From NCBI GenBank assembly GCA_050261495.1, contig JBLNDI010000055.1:1-33168 (forward strand): DNA of 33,168 nucleotides, in the 5' to 3' direction. The position numbers and the translations under genes are program-made. The stretch is from JBMNKL01 sp050261495. Its GTDB lineage: Bacteria > Bacillota > Clostridia > Acetivibrionales > DTU013. Numbering within the stretch: the first letter of the stretch is position 1; each line of letters begins with the position of its first letter. The notes beneath the pieces are model-generated. The model searched no databases. It saw only the letters and a list, made by a program, of their open reading frames with translations, and had not been told where the DNA came from. This document shows positions 17,989 through 24,359 of this stretch, one piece after another.

Positions 17989-17994
17989 CACCTC
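17989..17994 (-). promoter_or_regulatory. Ribosome binding site deciding the NRPS start
   Basis: GAGGTG on the minus strand, 6 nt before TTG at 17982. The alternative GTG at 17991 overlaps this site and would have no spacer, so the TTG is preferred. Confidence 0.6.
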
Positions 17995-18046
17995 GTTATC
18001 CTTAGTAAAAAATAGACATAATTTTTACAGATTGACTGCTAATAGC

Positions 18047-18075
18047 ATTATATTGGATATTTTTACAAAACACAA
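18047..18075 (-). promoter_or_regulatory. Putative promoter of the NRPS operon
   Basis: A perfect -10 TATAAT (18052-18047) lies 17 bases from a weak -35 TTGTGT (18075-18070). The expected start of transcription is near 18040, giving a leader of about 50 bases. The weak -35 and overlapping inverted repeats suggest that an activator or repressor is involved. Confidence 0.5.
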
Positions 18076-18107
18076 TATTAAATTGTGAAAATCTGCTAAA
18101 ATTTTCA
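18071..18107. promoter_or_regulatory. Two overlapping inverted repeats at the NRPS promoter, operator-like
   Basis: CACAAT-5-ATTGTG (18071-18087) overlaps the -35 of the NRPS promoter. TGAAAAT-8-ATTTTCA (18086-18107) overlaps its upstream arm by two bases. Both have perfect arms. They may be an operator, or in part a weak hairpin after mutS2. The region is very AT-rich, so chance is not excluded. Confidence 0.35.
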
Positions 18108-18164
18108 TTAATCTCAATTAATAATATAACTCAATGGGAAATATCCGGGCAATATCTCACATGG

Positions 18165-20561
18165 TTATTTCAGCTCGACTATGGTGACGCCGGTCTCGCC
18201 TTCGCCATACCTGCCAAGCCTGAAACTCTTTACATGGGCATTGGTTCTTAAAAACTGATGTACACCGTTCCTGAGCGCGCCGGTGCCTTTCCCGTGCACG
18301 ATGGTAACCTCCGGAAGCCCGGCAATGGCGGCGTCGTCAAGATACTTGCCAAGCGCCTGCACGGCTTCATCCACGTTCATTCCCCTGATGTCCGAACGTG
18401 CGGAGACGCTCATCGCCTTTGACATGCTCAGCTTTCCTATGCCTGTTTTGCTGATTTCTTCAACCTGGTCGTTTATCAGTCTCAGGTTTGTTACATGGAC
18501 ATTGATTTTCATGACGCCGGACTGGATTACCGCTTCCCCGTCCTTGCCGGGAGGAGTCACGACGGTCCCCCTTTGGTTCAGGTTGACAATCAGGACGCTG
18601 TCCCCCGGTTTCAGGTTTTCCGGCGGTTCCGCGTATCCCCGGCGCGGGAACGCGCTCTCGGAAATTTCTCCTTCCAGGCTGTTTATCCTGTTTCTCAGCC
18701 TGGCGCGTATTTCCTCCGCAGCCTTGTTCCTTTCCGCTTCGTCTTTTTCCCTGGCGGCGCGCTTCATTTCGTCAAGCATGCTTTCGACTTCCTGCCTGGC
18801 TTCCATAAGGATTTTCCTGGCTTCTTCCCGCGCTTCGTTAAGCAGCCTGTCCTTTTGGCTGCGCAATTTCTGTTTCTGTTCTTCAAGTTCTTTTTTCAGG
18901 CTTTCAGCCTCAAGCCGGAAGCTCTCCGCCCTGATTCTTTCTTTTTCAGATTCGCTGCGGTTTTCCTCTATCTTTACAAGGATATCTTCAAATTCTATTT
19001 CTTCACGCGATAAAAACTCCGTGGCCCTGTCGAGTATTTCATCCTTAAGCCCGAGCCTTCGCGATATGGCAAACGCGTTGCTCTTGCCGGGCACGCCGAT
19101 CAGGAGATTGTAGGTAGGCCTCAGCGTCTCAACGTCAAATTCGCAGCAGGCGTTTTCCACTCCCCCGGTGGTCAACGCATATACCTTCAGTTCGCTGTAA
19201 TGCGTGGTGGCGACCGTTATCGCTCCGACTTCATGCAGCTTTTCCAGTATGGCCATTGCCAGCGCAGACCCCTCCGTCGGGTCCGTCCCGGCGCCAAGCT
19301 CGTCAAACAGCACCAACGAATCATTGTCGGCTTCCTCCAGGATCCTGACTATGTTCTTCATGTGGGACGAAAACGTGCTCAGGCTCTGCTCGATGCTTTG
19401 CTCGTCGCCGATATCGGCGAAGATTTTTTTAAAGACGCACATCTCGGTGCCTTCAGACGCCGGTATGTGGAGACCCGATTGCGTCATAAGGGCAAAAAGC
19501 CCCACCGTCTTCAGCGTCACTGTTTTACCGCCCGTGTTCGGGCCTGTCACGACCAGCGTGCTGAAATCTCTTCCTATCCATAGATTTATCGGGACAACGG
19601 CTTTCGGATCGATCAGCGGATGCCTTCCCTTTTTTATATTGATCCTTTTATCCTGGTTCAGCCTGGGGCATACGCACTTCAATTCGAGGCACAGCTTCGC
19701 CTTTGCAAATGCAAAATCCAGTTCGGCCAATATTGATATGTTCGCTTTCAGCGGCTCAAGTATCTCCGCGACATCGGCGGTAAGCTCCCTGAGTATCCGC
19801 TCGATTTCCAGCTGTTCCTTTATTCTAAGCTGCTTTATGCTGTTATTTGCTTCGACCACGGCCATGGGTTCGATAAAGATGGTAGCCCCGCTTGCGGACG
19901 AATCGTGCACAAGGCCGGGCACCTCGTTCCTGAACTCCGCCCTGACGGGAACAACATACCTGTCGCCCCTCATTGTGACTATGGATTCCTGCATGATTTT
20001 CCGGTACCTGGGAGACCTGATCATGCTTTTTAGCTTGTCCTTGATCGAATTCTGCAGGTCCTTTATCTGCCGCCTGGTACTCGACAGCAACGGGCTGGCA
20101 TTGTCGGAAATTTCATCCTCGCTCAAAACAGCCTGGTTTATCTTGTCCTCCACCCTTTTATTCGGCGTCAGCGACGAGATAAGGTTTCCGATATAATTTG
20201 ATTCTTCCCCGTCTTTTGCGCCCTCTTTTGCGCCGTCGTCCGCGGAATAATTCTTCAGGCTGCGCACGGCTCGAAGCACATCCGAAATCCCCAGGAGTTC
20301 GCCGGGGTTCAAGAATGAACCGATCTCAACCCTTTTGAGGCTGTCGCGTATATCGTGCAACCCTCCAAGCGGTGGGTTGCCCCTGCGCAGGATGAAATCA
20401 ACCGCATCGGTCGTTTCATTCAGCATCCGGGACACGGAGGAAAAATCATTTTGAGGCTCAAGCCTGTCGGCGATTTCCCTGCCCAGTACCGATGCGCATA
20501 ACTTCGAAAGCCTGTCGCGTATTTTGTCAAATTCCAATAATCTCAATACTTTTTCATCCAT
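18165..20561 (-). CDS. mutS2: MutS2 endonuclease/ribosome-associated ATPase
   Basis: 798 residues from the ATG at 20561. A TTG 42 bases further upstream would add an atypical Cys/Trp-rich peptide and has no ribosome site, while the ATG gives the usual MutS2 N-terminus. Core and clamp regions (1-320) precede the ABC ATPase: Walker A TGPNTGGKT (339-347) and Walker B LVLFDE ending D420-E421. A long Glu/Lys/Arg coiled coil lies at about 500-630. The C-terminal Smr nuclease domain has SDIRGMNVDEA and HGKGTGALR. There is no MutS mismatch-recognition domain, as expected. MutS2 suppresses recombination in some bacteria and acts in collided-ribosome rescue in B. subtilis. It lies 173 bases upstream of the NRPS gene in the same direction; no functional link is apparent. 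Confidence 0.95.
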   Translation of the reverse strand: MDEKVLRLLEFDKIRDRLSKLCASVLGREIADRLEPQNDFSSVSRMLNETTDAVDFILRRGNPPLGGLHDIRDSLKRVEIGSFLNPGELLGISDVLRAVRSLKNYSADDGAKEGAKDGEESNYIGNLISSLTPNKRVEDKINQAVLSEDEISDNASPLLSSTRRQIKDLQNSIKDKLKSMIRSPRYRKIMQESIVTMRGDRYVVPVRAEFRNEVPGLVHDSSASGATIFIEPMAVVEANNSIKQLRIKEQLEIERILRELTADVAEILEPLKANISILAELDFAFAKAKLCLELKCVCPRLNQDKRINIKKGRHPLIDPKAVVPINLWIGRDFSTLVVTGPNTGGKTVTLKTVGLFALMTQSGLHIPASEGTEMCVFKKIFADIGDEQSIEQSLSTFSSHMKNIVRILEEADNDSLVLFDELGAGTDPTEGSALAMAILEKLHEVGAITVATTHYSELKVYALTTGGVENACCEFDVETLRPTYNLLIGVPGKSNAFAISRRLGLKDEILDRATEFLSREEIEFEDILVKIEENRSESEKERIRAESFRLEAESLKKELEEQKQKLRSQKDRLLNEAREEARKILMEARQEVESMLDEMKRAAREKDEAERNKAAEEIRARLRNRINSLEGEISESAFPRRGYAEPPENLKPGDSVLIVNLNQRGTVVTPPGKDGEAVIQSGVMKINVHVTNLRLINDQVEEISKTGIGKLSMSKAMSVSARSDIRGMNVDEAVQALGKYLDDAAIAGLPEVTIVHGKGTGALRNGVHQFLRTNAHVKSFRLGRYGEGETGVTIVELK

Positions 20562-20631
20562 GGCAAATATCCAAAAGCAGCCGGAAAAGCGCCGTTTTTG
20601 CAACGACGGGCCGCAAACCGCGTATTGCCAG

Positions 20632-21150
20632 CTATAGTCTCAGCTTCGGCCGCAGTTTCTCCTTGTAATAATTGATAAATAACGTAAAAACAAAATCATA
20701 TAAGAAGAATACTATTTCAAGAACCACAACCAGGATCCACCACGGCAGCTTAACCCCAGGAGCCGCGATAAATTCCCTCGCAGCGAGAAACGCCTCGCCC
20801 AGGCATGCGTTAAAGTACACATATTTAATAATAAGCTCGACTGCAACGCGTCCTGTTTTCTCAATGTAATACTTGGCGATTCCATAAAAGCCGAAAAAAA
20901 CAACATACGGCGCCACCGCCAGCTTTTCAGGGACTACAATCAACCCCGCCAGGCTCGTCGCCGCATAAAAAAGCCAGCCTGCCCGGATCCCGCTCTCCAT
21001 GATGGAAACGGCTATAAAAAAAGAGCTTAGTGCATATAATGATAACCTGCCGGTCGGCATGACCGTTGCCAGCAAAAGGCATATTACGGCGAGCGCCCCG
21101 AGTATGCCGTTCAGCGCGATAATTTTAGCTTTCATGTCATACTTGCTCAT
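20632..21150 (-). CDS. Small integral membrane protein of unknown function
   Basis: 172 residues with roughly five hydrophobic segments (about 12-30, 36-50, 55-72, 76-92, 135-160) and a basic C-terminal tail ending KEKLRPKLRL. No catalytic or binding motif was recognised. The start is an ATG at 21150 with GGGTGAT a few bases upstream. It lies 18 bases downstream of the J-domain gene and upstream of mutS2 in the same direction, so it probably belongs to the DUF5685 - J-protein transcript. The size is similar to small ECF-type substrate-binding components, but I see no sequence reason to claim that. Confidence 0.75.
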   Translation of the reverse strand: MSKYDMKAKIIALNGILGALAVICLLLATVMPTGRLSLYALSSFFIAVSIMESGIRAGWLFYAATSLAGLIVVPEKLAVAPYVVFFGFYGIAKYYIEKTGRVAVELIIKYVYFNACLGEAFLAAREFIAAPGVKLPWWILVVVLEIVFFLYDFVFTLFINYYKEKLRPKLRL

Positions 21151-21168
21151 TTATATCACCCAAGGCAA

Positions 21169-21780
21169 TCAGCAGCAGCTTATCAAGTCCCCGCCCGCGC
21201 ATTCGCAGCAGCAGTCGGCGCACCACAAAAACTGGCACATGGTACACATGTCGATGTTCTGGTTGGTATAATTCATGTTGTAAGGATTTGTCCGGTACGC
21301 GTTACGGGCGCCGTGCATCCTGTTGAGCGCGCTCCTGTATTCAAAATTTGACGGCTCCATGTCGACAGCCCTCTGTATATGCGTATACGCTTCGTCATAC
21401 CATCCCCTGCGCATGAAAATCAAGCCTTTCAGGTAATACCACGCGGCAGTCCTGTTGCCGGTGCTGTCCAGCATATCTTCCGCCAATTTTACATTCCCGG
21501 TATTGATGTGGGACCTGACCTGGTTGAAAAACTCGCTGTCATTCCGGCTCCCCCAGCTCTTGCCGCCGGCCTGGTAAGAATCGCGCCTGAAGCTTGCGTT
21601 TTTCATAAGGTAATCGTAAGCTTCGTTAATTTCTCTCAGTTTTTCCTCGGCCAGTTTTGACAGCGGGTTATCCGCATACTGGTCGGGGTGGTATTTCTTT
21701 ACCAGTTCCCTGTACGCCTTTTTTATTTCTTCCTCGCTGGCGCCTTCTCTGATCCCAAGGACTTCATACGGATTTTTCAA
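21169..21780 (-). CDS. J-domain protein with TPR-like region and Cys-rich C-terminal tail
   Basis: 203 residues. An N-terminal J domain (1-60) has the HPD motif at 31-33, needed to stimulate a DnaK-type ATPase. A helical TPR-like segment (about 93-155) follows. The tail (179-203) has nine cysteines arranged as CxxC, CxxCCCxC and a final CC, suggesting metal or iron-sulfur binding. The zinc-finger region of canonical DnaJ is absent, so this is a specialised class C J-protein. The start is a TTG at 21780 with GGGGAG upstream at a rather long 11-nt spacing. The coding region overlaps the end of the DUF5685 gene by 17 bases. The recruited client is unknown; the neighbour is the obvious candidate. 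Confidence 0.88.
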   Translation of the reverse strand: MKNPYEVLGIREGASEEEIKKAYRELVKKYHPDQYADNPLSKLAEEKLREINEAYDYLMKNASFRRDSYQAGGKSWGSRNDSEFFNQVRSHINTGNVKLAEDMLDSTGNRTAAWYYLKGLIFMRRGWYDEAYTHIQRAVDMEPSNFEYRSALNRMHGARNAYRTNPYNMNYTNQNIDMCTMCQFLWCADCCCECAGGDLISCC

Positions 21781-22648
21781 ATTTGCTGCAACTCCCCATA
21801 CCTAAAATATTCTCAGTTTTTCTTAGCATGCCTATATATATTATATTTTGAAGTATTCCTTTATTCATTTTCACATCGAGCAGTTCAAATCCGCGCGAAA
21901 TCTCGTTCAGCGAATAAGTCAGGTTGAACTCGGCCTTACCGCGGATTTTTTCCTTGAAACCGGCGATATCTTCCCCGCCGTATTTAAATTGATAAACCAG
22001 AGGATTGTACTTTCCCCCGGCTATATCCTTTTCAATATCATCATACGCATCCAGCAGGTAAATCCACTTTCCCAGGTTGTACCCGATCCACCTCAGCACC
22101 CGTTCGTTTTTCCCCGTGCACAGGGGCTCGTATGCAACGACTTCTTCCATCAATTTTGCGAAAGGCTCCGCGGCTTCATCCATCGATGCGCATTTCCTTT
22201 TCTCCAGCTTGACAAGGTCGTTCAGCCTTTCTTCCATGGTTTGGACTTTTTCCGGGTATCTCTTTTTTATTTTTTCATAAGCCCGCTTAAAAAACACCAT
22301 GGCGGCGGAAGAGGCAACCGAGCCGTTGTCGCGTTTTTTATCCTCCAGGTTATAATACGCCATCAGTACGTTAATGTCTGACGCATAGTCTATAATGCCG
22401 CTGTCCACGGCCATATGCCTTTTATGAACAGGGTGGGCGACACAGCGGTTCATAACTAATTTTATGCGTTCATTAGCCACCGCCGAAAGCAGCACTGCCA
22501 AAAATGCGGAGTCGTATCTCAGGATCAGCCTTTTTAAATGGCCGTACCTTTTTCCTATTGATTTGCATATCCCGCAGTAATAAGCCCTGAAAAGCTCGTA
22601 TTCTCTTATTTTCATTTCCGGCTTTTCCGGAACGATATATCCGAACAT
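21764..22648 (-). CDS. DUF5685 family protein with Asp-rich motifs reminiscent of class I isoprenoid synthases
   Basis: 294 residues. The N-terminus MFGYIVPEKPEMK...EYELFRAYYCGICKSIG fits DUF5685, a family of unknown function seen in clostridia. Two acidic motifs stand out: LEDKKRD (101-107; D103, D107) and LLDAYDDIEKD (198-208; D200, D203, D204, D208), about 100 residues apart. The second, followed by IAGGKYNPL, resembles the second Asp motif of squalene/phytoene synthases. Cysteines C25 and C28 form a CxxC, with others at 69, 153, 177 and 287. No signal peptide is seen. It overlaps the J-protein gene by 17 bases and lies 21 bases after pgsA. A synthase-like fold is my inference from motif spacing only; a metal-binding scaffold is equally possible. 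Confidence 0.85.
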   Translation of the reverse strand: MFGYIVPEKPEMKIREYELFRAYYCGICKSIGKRYGHLKRLILRYDSAFLAVLLSAVANERIKLVMNRCVAHPVHKRHMAVDSGIIDYASDINVLMAYYNLEDKKRDNGSVASSAAMVFFKRAYEKIKKRYPEKVQTMEERLNDLVKLEKRKCASMDEAAEPFAKLMEEVVAYEPLCTGKNERVLRWIGYNLGKWIYLLDAYDDIEKDIAGGKYNPLVYQFKYGGEDIAGFKEKIRGKAEFNLTYSLNEISRGFELLDVKMNKGILQNIIYIGMLRKTENILGMGSCSKFEKSV

Positions 22649-22669
22649 AAGTTATTGTCCAATCCGGTC

Positions 22670-23227
22670 CTATTTGGCTTCTTCCCCGTTTTGCCGCTTT
22701 ATTTTGAAAAATGAATTAATATACAGGGAAAAAGCAAACAATGCGACCAATACCGCAATTATAAAAAACAACCTGTTAAATGCCATTCCAAATATGGTTT
22801 TAAAACCGAACACATTGTCAAATAGCAGCATGACGACGGCAAGGTAGAAGACTACCGTGGCCATTTTCCCGTACCAATTGGCGGAAACAACATAATTGTT
22901 CCGCTTGTATAAAACTATCGCGCCTATTCCCATGAAAACTTCCTTAAGGAGCATGATAACTATCAACTCAAAGGGGATTACCTTCAGGAAAAATGACAAT
23001 ATCACCATGGCCGTCACCTGCATAAGCTTGTCGGTAAGCGGGTCCGCAATTTTTCCCCATGATGTAACGAGATTGAATTTTCTTGCAATATATCCGTCCA
23101 GCACGTCCGTCAATCCCCCCGCGAGAAACAGCACGGCGGCTGTGATATAATGGCGGGTGCAGAGAAAAAACGCAAACACGGGTATTATTATGAACCGCAA
23201 TATTGTCAGGATATTTGGAACGTTCAT
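22670..23227 (-). CDS. pgsA: CDP-alcohol phosphatidyltransferase, probable phosphatidylglycerophosphate synthase
   Basis: 185 residues from the ATG at 23227. A GTG 15 bases upstream is possible, but the ATG gives the usual N-terminus and follows a GGTGG site. The complete CDP-alcohol signature is present: D41, D44, G45, A48, R49, G58, D62, D66. About five or six membrane segments are visible. The enzyme would transfer phosphatidyl from CDP-diacylglycerol to glycerol-3-phosphate, the committed step to phosphatidylglycerol. Length and sequence fit PgsA better than the larger phosphatidylserine synthases, but the exact alcohol is inferred. It is followed by the DUF5685 gene at 21 bases. Confidence 0.88.
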   Translation of the reverse strand: MNVPNILTILRFIIIPVFAFFLCTRHYITAAVLFLAGGLTDVLDGYIARKFNLVTSWGKIADPLTDKLMQVTAMVILSFFLKVIPFELIVIMLLKEVFMGIGAIVLYKRNNYVVSANWYGKMATVVFYLAVVMLLFDNVFGFKTIFGMAFNRLFFIIAVLVALFAFSLYINSFFKIKRQNGEEAK

Positions 23228-23308
23228 TAATCCACCATCCACATCTTTTTACACTCTATAAGTTTACCATATAAAATCAACATTGTGCAATGTACCGGCA
23301 AGAAATAC

Positions 23309-23731
23309 TCACTGACACAGTGCGGCTTTTTCAATCACGTTGAACACTTCGGGCCTGTATTTCTTTATATTGACTGGCTTAAGATCGCTGTTTGTCCAGC
23401 AGTGCAGCGTTTCGCCCTCGGCGATAGGCTTTTCATCGCCCGATTTGCATACTTCATAATAAAAACGCAGCCTGGTGCCTGTATATTCTTTAATGCACGT
23501 CTTTACCACGATTTCGTCCTCGTATTTTGCGAAGCTTTTATATACGCATTTCAGCTCCAGCAGGGGAAGCTTGGCGCCATTTTCTTCTATCACCGAATAC
23601 GGCAGCCCCATTTTTCTTATAAAATCGGTCCTGCCTGCTTCGAACCATACGGGATAATTGGAATGGTGCACCACCCCCATCTGGTCTGTCTCCGCATATC
23701 TCACCGTAAATTTTGTGTATGATACGGTCAT
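23309..23731 (-). CDS. Acyl-CoA thioesterase, YbgC/4HBT hot-dog fold
   Basis: 140 residues from the second ATG (23731), because GGAGG lies 6 nt before it and directly abuts the first ATG at 23737. The YbgC-type active-site region is clear: RYAETDQMGVVHHSNY (11-26) with D16 as expected catalytic acid, then WFEAGRTDF. Such proteins hydrolyse short acyl-CoA or acyl-ACP thioesters in the cytoplasm. The substrate cannot be read from the sequence. It lies upstream of pgsA (82-base spacer) and downstream of a terminator-like hairpin, so it may head the pgsA transcript. It is not close enough to the NRPS to argue for a role in that pathway. Confidence 0.88.
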   Translation of the reverse strand: MTVSYTKFTVRYAETDQMGVVHHSNYPVWFEAGRTDFIRKMGLPYSVIEENGAKLPLLELKCVYKSFAKYEDEIVVKTCIKEYTGTRLRFYYEVCKSGDEKPIAEGETLHCWTNSDLKPVNIKKYRPEVFNVIEKAALCQ

Positions 23732-23758
23732 ATGCATCCTCCATTTGTTACTGTTCTT

Positions 23759-23793
23759 AAAAAATACTAAGCCCGTGCATTATACACGGGTTT
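23759..23793 (-). terminator. Intrinsic terminator after the 65-residue gene
   Basis: Stem CCCGTG (23772-23777) / CACGGG (23785-23790) with a 7-base loop, extendable outward by A-T pairs. On the minus strand it is followed by TTAG, TA and then six T (23764-23759). The loop contains TATAAT on the minus strand. Confidence 0.6.
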
Positions 23794-23822
23794 AATCAAT
23801 ATCGGATATTCAAGTTTTTTCT

Positions 23823-24020
23823 TCAGAATCCCTTTTCAATGATAACGCTGTGGGCTTCCTCAACCTCGGCCTCCGGCACAAGCACTTCATAATAGTTGTC
23901 GGTATGGTCATGGTTTTTGCTGATGGGCCTCAATTTAACAAGAATTCCTTCTTTTGTGAGCAGTTCCTCCAGTTTTGTGGCAATTTCCTTGCTTTGAGCC
24001 ATATATACGACTGTCCACAT
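23823..24020 (-). CDS. Conserved small protein, ACT/DUF2007-like, unknown function
   Basis: 65 residues. The pattern MWTVVYMAQSKEIATKLEEL...EGILVKLRP...YEVLVPEAEVEEAH is a beta-alpha-beta-beta-alpha layout resembling the small DUF2007 'signal-transducing' proteins. No catalytic residues were recognised. The ATG at 24020 has AAGGGG 9 nt upstream. It lies 21 bases after mtrB in the same direction and ends before a hairpin terminator, so mtrB and this gene form a short transcript. Automatic annotations sometimes give such proteins an enzyme name; nothing here supports that. Confidence 0.75.
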   Translation of the reverse strand: MWTVVYMAQSKEIATKLEELLTKEGILVKLRPISKNHDHTDNYYEVLVPEAEVEEAHSVIIEKGF

Positions 24021-24041
24021 TTTTACACGCCCCTTTTCGGA

Positions 24042-24275
24042 TTAATCGCCGGATAAAACTTCACCGTGACGGCACAGGATTTTGGCTTTGCCTCTCACTT
24101 TAATGGCGGAAGTATTCTCAGTAAATTGAGCCAATAGCACTTCTCCCTTGTCCAGTTTTTCAGTGTGGTGAAACTTGGTATCCTTTCCCCTGGTCAAACC
24201 TATTACATTGACCCCGTTTTCTTCTGCCCTGACAACTATGAATTCTCCAAGAAACTTATCCAGTTCGCAATCCAA
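24042..24275 (-). CDS. mtrB: Trp RNA-binding attenuation protein TRAP
   Basis: 77 residues from the TTG at 24275, which has GAGGTGG 5 nt upstream; a GTG three codons earlier overlaps that site. The central block GVNVIGLTRGKDTKFHH and the block LLAQFTENTSAIKVRG are close to B. subtilis MtrB. RNA-contact residues K37, K56 and R58 of the Bacillus protein are all present (K40, K59, R61 here), as are the Gln and Thr of the tryptophan pocket (Q50, T52). TRAP forms an 11-mer ring that, when loaded with tryptophan, binds GAG/UAG repeats in trp leader RNAs. No trp gene lies in this window, so targets must be elsewhere. It sits downstream of dnaE with its own promoter. No anti-TRAP (rtpA) gene was seen. 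Confidence 0.93.
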   Translation of the reverse strand: MDCELDKFLGEFIVVRAEENGVNVIGLTRGKDTKFHHTEKLDKGEVLLAQFTENTSAIKVRGKAKILCRHGEVLSGD

Positions 24276-24295
24276 CGAAACCACCTCTAGATTTT

Positions 24296-24324
24296 ACTAT
24301 ATATTATTTCACCTGAAAAATCAA
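24296..24324 (-). promoter_or_regulatory. Putative sigma-A promoter of mtrB
   Basis: -35 TTGATT (24324-24319), 17-base spacer, -10 TATAGT (24301-24296) on the minus strand. The predicted transcript starts near 24289, only a few bases before the ribosome site, so the leader would be very short. Confidence 0.5.
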
Positions 24325-24359
24325 CACAATGTGTCCGCAAAACAGCCAAAACCCCTCAT

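Noticed and set aside
19204..20196. A 330-codon plus-strand open frame opposite mutS2
   Set aside because: It has Ser/Leu-rich low-information sequence typical of a shadow frame, and mutS2 on the other strand is certain.
20562..20603. N-terminal extension of MutS2 from a TTG start
   Set aside because: No ribosome site is present and the added residues are unlike MutS2; the ATG at 20561 gives the family N-terminus.
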